NCBI RefSeq assembly: GCF_030733745.1
Contig: NZ_JASHIK010000008.1
Coordinates: forward strand, 62,001-126,000
DNA: 64,000 nucleotides
Direction: 5' to 3'
DNA from: Stappia sp. MMSF_3263
GTDB lineage: Bacteria; Pseudomonadota; Alphaproteobacteria; Rhizobiales; Stappiaceae
In this document: piece by piece, positions 53,681 to 62,922 of the stretch
How positions within the stretch are numbered: position 1 is the stretch's first letter
Layout of the letters: every line of letters begins with the position of its first letter
Program-made: the position numbers and the translations under genes
Notes under the pieces: generated by a model
Databases searched by the model: none
The model's input: only the letters and a program-made list of their open reading frames with translations
Told to the model about the DNA's origin: nothing

Positions 53681-54910
53681 ATGACCGCCCCGCTGTCGCA
53701 TCTGCGCGTGCTCGATCTCTCCCGCGTCCTGGCCGGCCCCTGGTCGACCCAGGTACTGGCCGACATGGGCGCCGATGTCATCAAGATCGAGCGACCCGGC
53801 AGCGGCGACGACACGCGCGGCTGGGGCCCGCCCTTCGTCGCGGACGGGGCGGCGGCCGGCGAGAGCGCCTATTTCATGGCCGCCAACAGGGGCAAGAAGT
53901 CGCTCGCCGTCGATATCGCCAGCGAGAAGGGCCGCGCGCTGATCGTCGAGCTGGCGAAGAAGTCCGACATTCTGGTCGAGAACTACAAGGTCGGCGGCCT
54001 GAAGAAATACGGCCTAGACTATGACAGCCTCGCCGCCGTCAATCCGGGCCTGATCTACTGCTCGATCACCGGCTTCGGCCAGACCGGACCTTATGCCCAG
54101 CGCGCCGGATACGATTTCATGATCCAGGGCATGGGCGGGCTGATGTCGGTGACCGGCGAGCGCGACGCGCTGCCGGGCGGCGGACCGCAGAAGGCGGGCG
54201 TGGCGCTCGCCGACATCCTGACCGGGCTGAACGCCACCATCGCCATTCTTGGTGCCCTCGCCCATCGCGAGCGCAGCGGCGAGGGCCAGCATCTCGACAT
54301 CGCCCTGTTCGACGTGCAGGTCGCCTCTCTGGCCAACCAGGCGCTGAGCTACCTCGTCTCCGGAAACTCGCCCGTGCGCATGGGCAACGCCCACACGGCC
54401 ATCGTGCCTTACGAGGTCTTCGCCAGCTCCGACGGCCACCTGATCCTCGCCGTCGGCAATGACGGCCAGTTCGTCCGCTTCTGCGAGGTCGCCGGCCGGC
54501 CGGAGCTTGCGGCCGACCCGCGCTTTGCCGTCAACCGCGACCGGGTCGCCCACCGGGAGATCCTGGCGCCGATGGTCGCCGAGATCATCGCCACCCGCAC
54601 CACCCGCGAGTGGATCGAGGCACTCGAGGCCGCTGCCGTGCCCTGCGGCCCGATCAACACCATAGCCGAAGTATTCGAGGAACCGCAGGCCAAGGCCCGC
54701 GGGCTGATGAACCCGGCCCTGCCGCATGGCAGCGGCGGCACGGTACCGGGCGTCGCCAGCCCCTTGCGGTTTTCCAAGACGCCGGTCAACGACAGGATCG
54801 CCCCGCCCGTGCTCGGCGAGCACACGCGAAGCGTGCTGGCCAACGTCCTTGGCCTGTCCGACGACGAGATCGCAGGGCTGGAGGCGGACGGGATCGTCGA
54901 GGCAAAGTAG
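53681..54910 (+). CDS. Class III CoA-transferase (CaiB/BaiF/Frc family)
   Basis: A 409-residue family III CoA-transferase: LRVLDLSRVLAGPWSTQVLA, IKIERPGSGDDTR, KKSLAVDIASEKGR, ILVENYKVGGLKKYGLDY (active region), GFGQTGPYAQRAGYDFMIQG and a conserved Asp in RERSGEGQHLDIALFDVQV, which carries the acyl-anhydride intermediate in this family. Moves CoA between a carboxylic acid and an acyl-CoA. Substrate unknown. Shares a 242-base divergent region with acuI. Confidence 0.93.
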   Translation: MTAPLSHLRVLDLSRVLAGPWSTQVLADMGADVIKIERPGSGDDTRGWGPPFVADGAAAGESAYFMAANRGKKSLAVDIASEKGRALIVELAKKSDILVENYKVGGLKKYGLDYDSLAAVNPGLIYCSITGFGQTGPYAQRAGYDFMIQGMGGLMSVTGERDALPGGGPQKAGVALADILTGLNATIAILGALAHRERSGEGQHLDIALFDVQVASLANQALSYLVSGNSPVRMGNAHTAIVPYEVFASSDGHLILAVGNDGQFVRFCEVAGRPELAADPRFAVNRDRVAHREILAPMVAEIIATRTTREWIEALEAAAVPCGPINTIAEVFEEPQAKARGLMNPALPHGSGGTVPGVASPLRFSKTPVNDRIAPPVLGEHTRSVLANVLGLSDDEIAGLEADGIVEAK

Positions 54911-54964
54911 CGCAATCTGCCGCTGCGGCAGGCATGCCGAAAAATTGTGCACTTTTTCATTGCA

Positions 54965-54980
54965 CTGCACAATTGTGCAG
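54965..54980. promoter_or_regulatory. Perfect 16-base palindrome upstream of urtA (enhancer-like, NtrC-type GCAC/GTGC)
   Basis: CTGCACAATTGTGCAG is a perfect palindrome containing GCAC and GTGC halves; a second AATTGTGCAC copy of the half lies at 54943-54952. It is about 110 bases upstream of the sigma-54-like promoter element, the expected distance of a nitrogen regulator enhancer, though the four-base spacing between GCAC and GTGC is shorter than in classical NtrC sites. Confidence 0.5.
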
Positions 54981-55091
54981 ACATCCCCTGAGCCAGCCTT
55001 TTTGCCGGGCTGGGGTCCCCTGCCGGCGATCCTGCCGGCAAAGCGAAGCGAATCCAGCCTGTTAAGGTTTCGGTAACATCTGCGGGCGAGT

Positions 55092-55106
55092 TGGCACGCA
55101 TCTTGA
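55092..55106 (+). promoter_or_regulatory. Sigma-54-like promoter element for the urea transporter operon
   Basis: TGGCACGCATCTTGA matches TGGCAC-N5-TTGC except for A in place of C at the -12 GC. It lies about 50 bases before the urtA ATG. Sigma-54 dependence would agree with nitrogen control of urea uptake. Confidence 0.6.
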
Positions 55107-55158
55107 TCCTCTGTGTCGCGGCTCTTCCTCCCAGGGAGACGCGACAGAGGGGAAACAA

Positions 55159-56457
55159 ATGAAAAACCATCGTTCAGGTTCAATCGCCGCACTCGCGCTC
55201 GGCGCGCTCATGGCCTCGACCGCCTTCACCGGTGCCTTCGCCCAGGAGGAAACCATCAAGGTCGGCATCCTGCACTCGCTCTCCGGCACCATGGCCATTT
55301 CGGAGACGACGCTGAAGGACGCCATGCTGATGCTCATCGAGGAGCAGAACAAGAAGGGCGGCCTGCTCGGCAAGAAGCTCGAGGCGGTCGTCGTCGATCC
55401 GGCTTCCGACTGGCCGCTCTTCGCCGAAAAGGCCCGCGAACTGGTTCAGGTCAACGGCGTCTCGGCCGTGTTCGGCTGCTGGACCTCCGTGTCGCGCAAG
55501 TCCGTGCTGCCGGTTTTCGAGGAGCTCAACTCGCTGCTTTTCTACCCGGTCCAGTATGAGGGCGAGGAGAGCCAGCGCAACGTCTTCTACACGGGCGCCG
55601 CCCCCAACCAGCAGGCGGTTCCCGCCGTCGATTACCTGATGAACGAGGAAGGCGTCGAGCGCTGGGTTCTGGCCGGCACCGACTATGTCTATCCGCGCAC
55701 GACCAACAAGATCCTCGAAGCCTACCTGAAGTCGAAGGGTGTGGCCGAGGAAGACATCATGATCAACTACACGCCGTTCGGGCATTCCGACTGGCAGACG
55801 ATCGTCTCCGACATCAAGGCCTTCGGCTCTGCCGGCAAGAAGACCGCCGTCGTATCCACCATCAACGGCGATGCCAATGTTCCCTTCTACAAGGAGCTGG
55901 GCAATGCCGGCATCAAGGCCGAGGACATCCCGGTCGTCGCCTTCTCGGTCGGCGAGGAAGAGCTTGCCGGCCTGGACACGGGCCCGCTGGTCGGCCACCT
56001 CGCCGCCTGGAACTACTTCCAGTCCGTCGACACGCCGGCCAATGCCGAATTCATCTCCGCCTGGAAGGCCTATATCGGCGACGACAAGCGCGTCACCAAC
56101 GATCCGATGGAAGCCCACTACATCGGCTTCAACATGTGGGTGAAGGCGGTGGAGAAGGCCGGCAGCACGGATCCGGATGCGGTCATCGACGCGATCGTCG
56201 GCGTTTCCGTGCCGAACCTCACCGGCGGTTACTCCGCGATGATGCCGAACCACCACATCACCAAGCCGGTGCTGATCGGCGAGATCCAGGACGACGGTCA
56301 GTTCGAGACCGTCTGGGAAACGTCCGGCCTCGTCGTCGGCGACGCATGGTCCGACTATCTCGACGGCTCGAAGGACCTGATCGCCGATTGGCGCAAGCCG
56401 CTCTCCTGCGGCAACTTCAACACCGTCACGGGCAAGTGCGGCGGTTCCGGCAGCTAG
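55159..56457 (+). CDS. urtA: Urea ABC transporter, periplasmic binding protein
   Basis: A 432-residue periplasmic protein; signal peptide to about residue 29 (ALGALMASTAFTGAFAQ), then KVGILHSLSGTMAISETTLKD, VFGCWTSVSRKSVLPVFEEL, LFYPVQYEGEESQRNVFYTG and WKAYIGDD, the Amt/urea-type binding family. AGAGGGG precedes ATG 55159. High-affinity urea capture for UrtBCDE. Confidence 0.97.
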   Translation: MKNHRSGSIAALALGALMASTAFTGAFAQEETIKVGILHSLSGTMAISETTLKDAMLMLIEEQNKKGGLLGKKLEAVVVDPASDWPLFAEKARELVQVNGVSAVFGCWTSVSRKSVLPVFEELNSLLFYPVQYEGEESQRNVFYTGAAPNQQAVPAVDYLMNEEGVERWVLAGTDYVYPRTTNKILEAYLKSKGVAEEDIMINYTPFGHSDWQTIVSDIKAFGSAGKKTAVVSTINGDANVPFYKELGNAGIKAEDIPVVAFSVGEEELAGLDTGPLVGHLAAWNYFQSVDTPANAEFISAWKAYIGDDKRVTNDPMEAHYIGFNMWVKAVEKAGSTDPDAVIDAIVGVSVPNLTGGYSAMMPNHHITKPVLIGEIQDDGQFETVWETSGLVVGDAWSDYLDGSKDLIADWRKPLSCGNFNTVTGKCGGSGS

Positions 56458-56483
56458 GCCGACCTGTCGCATCCAGAGGGGAG

Positions 56484-56508
56484 GGAGGCGGGCGACAGAT
56501 CCGCCTCC
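56484..56508 (+). promoter_or_regulatory. Intercistronic hairpin after urtA
   Basis: GGAGGCGG-N9-CCGCCTCC is a perfect eight-pair stem 27 bases after the urtA stop, with no T-run. Same placement as the hairpin after the other binding-protein gene at 27359-27389; probably sets an excess of urtA message. Confidence 0.5.
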
Positions 56509-56567
56509 TCCTTGCCCTCGCCTCCCCCGTCCATGCCCGGACAGGCTCCGTGACAGGTTCAATCCTC

Positions 56568-58262
56568 ATGATGCTGATCCCCCCTCGTTTCCGGAGATCG
56601 CCCGCGCGATCCAGGCTCACGCAACACGTCCCCCGGGTCGCCGCCGCGTGGTCCGCAGTTCTCTTCCTTCTTCTCGCAGCCCTCGTCGCACCCGCCGGCC
56701 CGGCTTTCTCCCAGGCCGCCGATCCGGCCACTCGCGAACTGGTCAACGCGCTGGGCAAGGGCTCCTTCAGCGACACGGAGAAGCAGATCGGCAGGCTCGC
56801 CGAGACAGGAAATCCGGCGGTCGTCATGGCGCTTGAAGCCCTCTCCGAGGGGGATCTCTATGTTCGCAAGTCCGACGCGCTGGTCGTTATCGGCAAACGC
56901 GCCGGCGGCGCCTATGCACTCACCGATCCGCTCACCGGGGAGAACCTTGGGACGCAGTCCGGCGGAGCCCTCGACAAGATCCGCGTCAACAACCGATTGC
57001 GCCGGACGATCCGCGCAGCGCTCGGCGGGCTGACCCTGCGCGCCGCCGATGCGACCACCCGCCGGCAGGCGGCCGAAGCCATCTTCAAGGCTCGTGACGC
57101 CGACGCCGTTCCCGCGCTCGACGCCGCCATTGCCGCGGAGACAGACACGTCTGTCGCCAGGCTGATGCGCGAGGCACGCGCCGCCGCCGTGCTCGCCTCC
57201 GACAGTCCGACCGAGGAAAAGATCGCCGCCATCGACACACTGGCCGAGCGCGGCGACCGTGACGCGCTGTCGCTACTCACCGCCGTCACGAACGGCGCGC
57301 AGGCCGAGCTGCACGAAGCGGCGAGTGCCGCGACTGCCCGGATCCAGAAGCTGCAGGCGGCCTGGGACACGGCCCGCAACATCTGGTTCGGCCTGTCGCT
57401 GGGTTCCGTCCTGCTTCTCGCCGCCATCGGTCTTGCCATCACCTTCGGCGTGATGGGTGTCATCAACATGGCGCATGGCGAGATGGTGATGCTGGGCGCC
57501 TATACCACCTTCGTCATCCAGAACCTGTTCCGCACGCTGGCGCCGGAGTTCTTCGACTATTCGCTGCTGGTCGCCCTGCCGGCAGCCTTCCTCGTCGCCG
57601 GCCTCGTCGGGGTCGGTATCGAACGCGGCATCATCCGCTTCCTGCACAACCGGCCACTGGAAACCCTGCTCGCCACCTGGGGCGTGTCGCTGGTCCTTCA
57701 GCAGGCGGTGCGCTCGATCTTCGGCCCCACCAACCAGGAGGTCGGCAACCCGGCCTTCATGTCCGGCGCCTTCGAGATCGGCCAGCTGACGATCACCTAC
57801 AACCGGCTGTGGATTCTCGTCTTCGCGCTCGTCGTCTTCGCCACCCTTCTGATCGCGATGAAGTTCACCCGCTTCGGCCTCAATGTCCGGGCCGTCACCC
57901 AGAACCGCCGGATGGCGGCATCCATGGGCATTCGCACGCCATGGGTCGACGCGCTCACCTTCGGCCTGGGATCCGGCATCGCGGGAATTGCCGGGGTGGC
58001 GCTGTCGCAGATCGACAATGTCTCTCCCAATCTCGGCCAGTCCTACATCATCGACAGTTTCATGGTCGTCGTCTTCGGCGGCGTCGGCAATCTCTGGGGC
58101 ACTTTGCTCGGCGCCATGACACTCGGCATCGCCAACAAGTTCCTGGAACCCTTCGCCGGCGCGGTGCTGGCGAAGATACTGGTCCTCGTCTTCATCATCC
58201 TGTTCATCCAGAAGCGCCCGCGCGGCCTGTTCGCGCAAAAGGGCCGGGCGGTGGAATCATGA
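56568..58262 (+). CDS. urtB: Urea ABC transporter permease UrtB
   Basis: A 564-residue protein with a signal-like N-terminal hydrophobic segment and a roughly 240-residue alpha-helical periplasmic extension, normal in UrtB, before the LivH-type permease (from about 270): GLAITFGVMGVINMAHGEMVM, TWGVSLVLQQAVRSIFGPTNQEVG, TRFGLNVRAVTQNRRMA, GVGNLWGTLLGAMTLGIANK. Start uncertain: ATG 56568, ATG 56571 or GTG 56550 are all in frame with weak ribosome sites. Confidence 0.95.
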   Translation: MMLIPPRFRRSPARSRLTQHVPRVAAAWSAVLFLLLAALVAPAGPAFSQAADPATRELVNALGKGSFSDTEKQIGRLAETGNPAVVMALEALSEGDLYVRKSDALVVIGKRAGGAYALTDPLTGENLGTQSGGALDKIRVNNRLRRTIRAALGGLTLRAADATTRRQAAEAIFKARDADAVPALDAAIAAETDTSVARLMREARAAAVLASDSPTEEKIAAIDTLAERGDRDALSLLTAVTNGAQAELHEAASAATARIQKLQAAWDTARNIWFGLSLGSVLLLAAIGLAITFGVMGVINMAHGEMVMLGAYTTFVIQNLFRTLAPEFFDYSLLVALPAAFLVAGLVGVGIERGIIRFLHNRPLETLLATWGVSLVLQQAVRSIFGPTNQEVGNPAFMSGAFEIGQLTITYNRLWILVFALVVFATLLIAMKFTRFGLNVRAVTQNRRMAASMGIRTPWVDALTFGLGSGIAGIAGVALSQIDNVSPNLGQSYIIDSFMVVVFGGVGNLWGTLLGAMTLGIANKFLEPFAGAVLAKILVLVFIILFIQKRPRGLFAQKGRAVES

Positions 58263-58299
58263 GGCCCATGCATGTCAACCGAAGCCGGAGCCCCCGCCC

Positions 58300-59487
58300 A
58301 TGATCTCGCGACACCTCTCCGGCGGACTGAGCGGCGGTCGCCTCGTGCTGCTCCTGGCACTGGTTGCGGCCGCAGCCCTTGTGCCGATCCTCAATCTGCT
58401 CCTGCCAGCGGGCCACCCGCTGCACGTGCCGACCTATGCAGTCACGCTGATGGGCAAGTATCTCACCTATGCCCTGCTGGCACTGGCCCTCGATCTCGTC
58501 TGGGGCTATTGCGGCATCCTCTCGCTGGGGCACGCTGCCTTCTTCGCGCTCGGGGGTTATGCCATGGGCATGTACCTGATGCGACAGATCGGCAGCCGGG
58601 GCGTCTATGGCGATCCGCTGCTGCCGGACTTCATGGTTTTTCTCAACTGGCAGGAGCTGCCCTGGTATTGGACCGGTTTCGACGCCTTCCCCTTTGCAAT
58701 GCTGATGGCGCTGGCCGTACCGGGACTGCTTGCCTTCGTCTTCGGCTGGTTCGCCTTCCGCTCGCGGGTGACAGGCGTCTACCTGTCGATCATCACCCAG
58801 GCGATGACCTACGCCCTGCTGCTTGCCTTCTTCCGCAACGACATGGGCTTCGGCGGCAACAACGGATTGACCGACTTCAAGGATATTCTCGGTTTTCCCG
58901 TGCAGTCGGACGCAACGCGCGCCGGCCTCTTTTCGGCGTCCGCCCTGGCGCTCGCGGCCGGTCTCGTCCTGGCCATCGCCATAACCGGCTCGAAACTCGG
59001 CAAGGTGCTGATCGCACTGCGTGACGCGGAAAGCCGTACCCGCTTCCTCGGCTACCGCGTCGAGCATTACAAGCTGTTCGTCTGGACCGTCTCGGCGATG
59101 ATGGCCGGGCTTGCCGGAGCGCTCTACGTTCCCCAGGTCGGTATCATCAACCCGGGCGAGTTCGCCCCGGCCAATTCCATCGAGGCGGTGATCTGGGTCG
59201 CCGTCGGCGGCCGCGGAACACTGGTCGGGCCGGTCATCGGCGCGGTGCTGGTCAATTTCGCCAAGAGCTGGTTCACCGCCGCCCTTCCCGAGATCTGGCT
59301 CTTCGCACTCGGCGCCCTCTTCGTCGCCGTCACGTTGTTCCTGCCGAGAGGCATCGTCGGTCTCTACAACACGCTGAAGTCCCGCCTTCCCGCCCGAAAC
59401 GCACGCAAGTCTCCATCGAACGAGGACCGCGGAAATTCGTCCCAGGTGCCGGATAACGGCACCGCGCAAGGCCAGGCGGCGGAGTGA
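58300..59487 (+). CDS. urtC: Urea ABC transporter permease UrtC
   Basis: A 395-residue LivM-type permease: ALALDLVWGYCGILSLGHAA, FVFGWFAFRSRVTGVYLS, ALRDAESRTRFLGYRVEHYK and GRGTLVGPVIGAVLVN, with about eight membrane segments and a charged 40-residue C-terminal tail. Forms the inner-membrane channel with UrtB. Its stop lies just upstream of urtD. Confidence 0.96.
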   Translation: MISRHLSGGLSGGRLVLLLALVAAAALVPILNLLLPAGHPLHVPTYAVTLMGKYLTYALLALALDLVWGYCGILSLGHAAFFALGGYAMGMYLMRQIGSRGVYGDPLLPDFMVFLNWQELPWYWTGFDAFPFAMLMALAVPGLLAFVFGWFAFRSRVTGVYLSIITQAMTYALLLAFFRNDMGFGGNNGLTDFKDILGFPVQSDATRAGLFSASALALAAGLVLAIAITGSKLGKVLIALRDAESRTRFLGYRVEHYKLFVWTVSAMMAGLAGALYVPQVGIINPGEFAPANSIEAVIWVAVGGRGTLVGPVIGAVLVNFAKSWFTAALPEIWLFALGALFVAVTLFLPRGIVGLYNTLKSRLPARNARKSPSNEDRGNSSQVPDNGTAQGQAAE

Positions 59488-59492
59488 ACAGC

Positions 59493-60254
59493 ATGAGCAC
59501 GCAAACCCCGACCATTCATTCCTCGCTTCTGTATCTCGACGGCGTCAGCGTCTCCTTCGACGGGTTCAAGGCGCTCAACAATCTTTCCTTCCTTATCGGC
59601 CGCAACGAGATGCGGGCGATCATCGGGCCGAACGGGGCCGGCAAGACGACGATGATGGACGTCATCACCGGCAAGACCCGGCCCGATACCGGCACATTGC
59701 GGTTCGACAAGGACATCGACCTCACACGTCACGACGAGGCGGAAATCGCCGGCTTCGGCATCGGTCGCAAGTTCCAGAAACCCACCGTCTTCGAAAGCCA
59801 TACGGTGGAGGACAACATCGCGCTCGCCCTGAAGGCGCCGCGCGGACCGTTCACGACCCTGTTCCACCGCCAGCAACCGGCCGAGCAGGACCGCATCGAT
59901 GCCCTGCTCGACCTGGTGCGCCTGACCTCGCGCCGCGACGACCTTGCCGGAGACCTCAGCCACGGACAGAAGCAGTGGCTGGAGATCGGCATGCTGCTCG
60001 CCCAGGACCCGCAATTGCTGCTGATCGATGAGCCGGCGGCCGGCATGACGGACGCCGAAACGGCGGCAACCGCCGATCTCCTGCGCGACATCGCGCAAAC
60101 CCACTCCGTTGTCGTCGTCGAGCACGACATGACCTTTGTCCGCGCGCTTGGCGTCAAGGTGACGGTTCTGCACGAGGGTTCGGTTCTCGCCGAAGGCTCG
60201 CTCGACCATGTGTCCTCCGACCAGAAGGTGATCGATGTCTATCTGGGGAGGTAA
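59493..60254 (+). CDS. urtD: Urea ABC transporter ATP-binding protein UrtD
   Basis: A 253-residue branched-chain/urea-type ATPase: Walker A IGPNGAGKTTMMDVITG, KFQKPTVFESHTVEDNI, signature LSHGQKQWLEIGMLL and Walker B LLLIDEPAAGMTDAE with switch VVEHDMTFVR. LSHGQ instead of LSGGQ is normal in UrtD. ATG 59493 has GGAG eight bases upstream; GTG 59484, overlapping the urtC stop, is an alternative. Confidence 0.95.
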   Translation: MSTQTPTIHSSLLYLDGVSVSFDGFKALNNLSFLIGRNEMRAIIGPNGAGKTTMMDVITGKTRPDTGTLRFDKDIDLTRHDEAEIAGFGIGRKFQKPTVFESHTVEDNIALALKAPRGPFTTLFHRQQPAEQDRIDALLDLVRLTSRRDDLAGDLSHGQKQWLEIGMLLAQDPQLLLIDEPAAGMTDAETAATADLLRDIAQTHSVVVVEHDMTFVRALGVKVTVLHEGSVLAEGSLDHVSSDQKVIDVYLGR

Positions 60255-60340
60255 CCACGGAACATGCAATCAGCTCTGGAACAAGGCCGCTGTTGCCATC
60301 TATGTATCTTTCGTCGAGGCAAACCGACAGGAGATACACG

Positions 60341-60859
60341 ATGCCATTCTTGGCCCTTCTTGCGACGATCGTCGTCGGCGCAGCGATCTGGTACTGGCGC
60401 TTGAAAATGCTCCGCGAAGCGGGAAGCGAGGTGATCGATTCCGTGGAGCGGATGCGCGGAGCCTACAAGCGCAAGCAGTTCCGCCGGAAGGTCGAGGATG
60501 CCCCCCTGGCGTCCATCGAGGACCCGGTGATCGCCGCGGTGACCTTCTACTTCTGCCTGGCGAAGGAAAAGCCCGCCCACAAGGACGAGGCGAAGGCCGT
60601 CATCCGCGAGGGGATGCAGGGGATCGTCCCGACCGGCGACATGGAGGAGATGCTGATCTTCTGCGACTGGATCGCACAGAACGTCATCAATGCCGACGAC
60701 CCGGTCCAGCGTTTCCAGAAACTCTGGAGAAGCCGTCTCGACCAGGGCGAACTGCACCAGTTGATCAGCATCGCCAGAGCTGTCTGCGACGTTGGCGGCG
60801 GGCCGGACGAGGAGCAGGAGCGGGTGCTGCAGGCTCTGAACCGCAAGCTGCTGAACTGA
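60341..60859 (+). CDS. Membrane-anchored TerB-like protein inside the urt operon
   Basis: A 172-residue protein with one N-terminal membrane helix (FLALLATIVVGAAIWYWRL), a basic linker and an all-helical C-terminal domain (SIEDPVIAAVTFYFCLAKEK, MEEMLIFCDWIAQNVINADD, LISIARAVCDVGGG) resembling the TerB/DUF-type helical fold. ATG 60341 is preceded by AGGAG. Lies between urtD and urtE with 87- and 26-base gaps, an unusual position for an extra gene; role in urea uptake unproven. Confidence 0.78.
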   Translation: MPFLALLATIVVGAAIWYWRLKMLREAGSEVIDSVERMRGAYKRKQFRRKVEDAPLASIEDPVIAAVTFYFCLAKEKPAHKDEAKAVIREGMQGIVPTGDMEEMLIFCDWIAQNVINADDPVQRFQKLWRSRLDQGELHQLISIARAVCDVGGGPDEEQERVLQALNRKLLN

Positions 60860-60884
60860 CGAGCAAACCCGAAATGGAGGTTGC

Positions 60885-61580
60885 ATGCTGAACGTTGAGT
60901 CCATCGACCTCCACTACGGCGCGGCCCAAGCCCTGAAGAGCGTCTCACTCACTGCCGAAACCGGCAAGGTCACCTGCGTGATGGGCCGCAACGGCGTCGG
61001 CAAGACCTCCACCTTGCGTGCGATTGCCGGACAGCAGCCGATCACCGGCGGCGCCATCCGTTGGAACGGCGAGGACATTTCACGCCTGACGCCCTACCAG
61101 CGGGCCCGCAAGGGCATAGCCCTGGTGCCGCAGGGGCGCGATATCTTTCCCCTGCTCAGCGTTCGCGAGAATCTCGAGACCGGCTATTCCGTCCTTCCCC
61201 GCACCGAACGCCGGGTACCGGACACGGTCTTCGAGCTGTTTCCCGTGCTGAAGGACATGCTGTCGCGGCGCGGCGGCGACCTGTCCGGCGGGCAGCAGCA
61301 GCAACTCGCCATCGGCCGGGCCATCGTCATGAAACCGCGCCTGCTCATTCTCGACGAACCGACGGAAGGCATCCAGCCGTCGATCATCAAGGATATCGGC
61401 CGGGCGATTTCGTTTCTGCGCGACACCGGCGAGATGGCCATCATCCTGGTCGAACAATATTTCGAGTTCGCCCGCGATCTCGCCGACCGTTTCGCCGTGA
61501 TGGATCGCGGCGAGGTGGTGCTGGCCGGAGCCCGCGACGAACTGGAGGAAAGCGCCGTACGCGCTCACCTCACCGTCTGA
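60885..61580 (+). CDS. urtE: Urea ABC transporter ATP-binding protein UrtE
   Basis: A 231-residue LivF-type ATPase: Walker A MGRNGVGKTSTLRAIAG, RKGIALVPQGRDIFPLLSV, signature LSGGQQQQLAIGRAIV and Walker B LLILDEPTEGIQPSI, switch LVEQYF. GGAGG precedes ATG 60885. Completes the ABC transporter with UrtABCD. Confidence 0.97.
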   Translation: MLNVESIDLHYGAAQALKSVSLTAETGKVTCVMGRNGVGKTSTLRAIAGQQPITGGAIRWNGEDISRLTPYQRARKGIALVPQGRDIFPLLSVRENLETGYSVLPRTERRVPDTVFELFPVLKDMLSRRGGDLSGGQQQQLAIGRAIVMKPRLLILDEPTEGIQPSIIKDIGRAISFLRDTGEMAIILVEQYFEFARDLADRFAVMDRGEVVLAGARDELEESAVRAHLTV

Positions 61581-61590
61581 CGTCGGTCGC

Positions 61591-61650
61591 GCGTCAGCCG
61601 CGACCGATATAGGGCCCCCGGTCGTGCGTCAGCCGCGACCGATATAGGGC
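61591..61650. repeat. Tandem-like 25-base direct repeat at the urtE/SDR junction
   Basis: GCGTCAGCCGCGACCGATATAGGGC occurs at 61591-61615 and again at 61626-61650 (period 35). The second copy encodes the C-terminal end and stop of the SDR; the first lies beyond that stop, and with 61583-61590 forms an eight-pair hairpin (TCGGTCGC/GCGACCGA) just after urtE. Confidence 0.85.
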
Positions 61651-62387
61651 ATCGTCGTCGCCATCACCGTCATGAACTGCACATTGGCCTCCAGCGGCAG
61701 GCTGGCCATGTGCAGGACCGACACCGCGACATTGTCGACCGGCATCACGGGCTCCGCCCGCACCGTCCCGTCCGGCTGCGGCACGCCCTCGCTCATGCGC
61801 ACGGTCATGTCCGAGGCGGCATTGCCGATGTCGATCTGGCCGCAGGCGATGTTGCAAGCCCGACCGTCCAGCGAGATCGACCGCGTCAACCCGGTGATCG
61901 CATGCTTCGACGCCGTGTAGGCGACGGATCCGGGGCGCGGTACATAGGCCGAAATCGATCCGTTGTTGATGATCCGCCCCCCTTGCGGATCCTGCGCCCG
62001 CATCGCCCGAAAAGCGCCGCGCGCGATCAGGAATGCGCCGTCTAGGTTGACCGACATCACCTTGCGCCAATCCTCAAAGGACAGATCCCCTACCGGCGTA
62101 CCCAGTACCGTCGTGCCGGCATTGTTGAAGACCACATCGAGCCGACCGAACCGGTCCTGGATCGCGCCGAACAGATCGTCGACCGCGGTCGGCTCGCTGA
62201 CGTCGCAGGCAACGGCAAGCGCGTTGGCCGGGTCGGCACCGGATTCTTCGATGGCACTGTCGAGAAGCGCCGCGCGCCGCCCGGCAAGAACCGTCCGGTA
62301 TCCCGCCCGCAGGAAGGCAAGTGCGCAGGCCTTGCCCACGCCCGCCGTTGCTCCTGTCACCAGCGCCACATCGCCCGCACCCGCCAT
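61629..62387 (-). CDS. Short-chain dehydrogenase/reductase
   Basis: A 252-residue classical [61 protein letters not shown] (catalytic S, Y, K), and a C-terminal tail ending PYIGRG. ATG 62387 is chosen for GGAGG eight bases upstream. Substrate unknown. Its 3' end includes the second copy of a 25-base repeat. Confidence 0.9.
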   Translation of the reverse strand: MAGAGDVALVTGATAGVGKACALAFLRAGYRTVLAGRRAALLDSAIEESGADPANALAVACDVSEPTAVDDLFGAIQDRFGRLDVVFNNAGTTVLGTPVGDLSFEDWRKVMSVNLDGAFLIARGAFRAMRAQDPQGGRIINNGSISAYVPRPGSVAYTASKHAITGLTRSISLDGRACNIACGQIDIGNAASDMTVRMSEGVPQPDGTVRAEPVMPVDNVAVSVLHMASLPLEANVQFMTVMATTMPYIGRG

Positions 62388-62523
62388 GCCGTTTCCTCCG
62401 CTTTGCGTATCCCGGCGCCGCTGACCATCGGGCACCCTTCATGGCCGCTACAATGAACGCGGAGGATCGGAAAACGCAAGTCGTGACGGCAGCTTGAAGG
62501 CGTCTGCTCCCTCGGCCAACCTG

Positions 62524-62922
62524 TCAGGCGAAGCTGCGGGCAACAAGAAAGGCGGATGTTGCCGAGACCCCCGTCACGAAGGTTCCCCAGGCAACGTCGA
62601 TTATGGTCACGTCGAGCGGCCAGTTCCGCAGGGTCGCGAGATTGGTGAAATCATAGGTCGCGTAGGCGAAGAACCCGAACAGGCATCCGTAAAGAAGGGC
62701 GTCTTGCCACTGCCCTGAACGCAATGCCGGAGCGACCGCGAAGATCACGATCCCGACCACATAGACGGCATAGAACGCACCCGCGACCGCGAAATTCACC
62801 TCATCCGCCATCAGCGTCCCGAGTCGCTCGCGGTAGAAGGGGCCGGCGATCCGGGCAAGCCACAGATAGTCGAGCGCGAAAAAGACAATGGCTGTGCCGA
62901 GGAAGGCGATCGCATGCGACAT
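62524..62922 (-). CDS. DUF2177-family membrane protein
   Basis: A 132-residue protein with four membrane segments: AIAFLGTAIVFFALDYLWLA, FAVAGAFYAVYVVGIVIFAV, YGCLFGFFAYATYDFTNLATL and VAWGTFVTGVSATSAFLVAR. The YDFTNLATLRNWPLD motif is typical of DUF2177. Function unknown. Confidence 0.86.
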   Translation of the reverse strand: MSHAIAFLGTAIVFFALDYLWLARIAGPFYRERLGTLMADEVNFAVAGAFYAVYVVGIVIFAVAPALRSGQWQDALLYGCLFGFFAYATYDFTNLATLRNWPLDVTIIDVAWGTFVTGVSATSAFLVARSFA

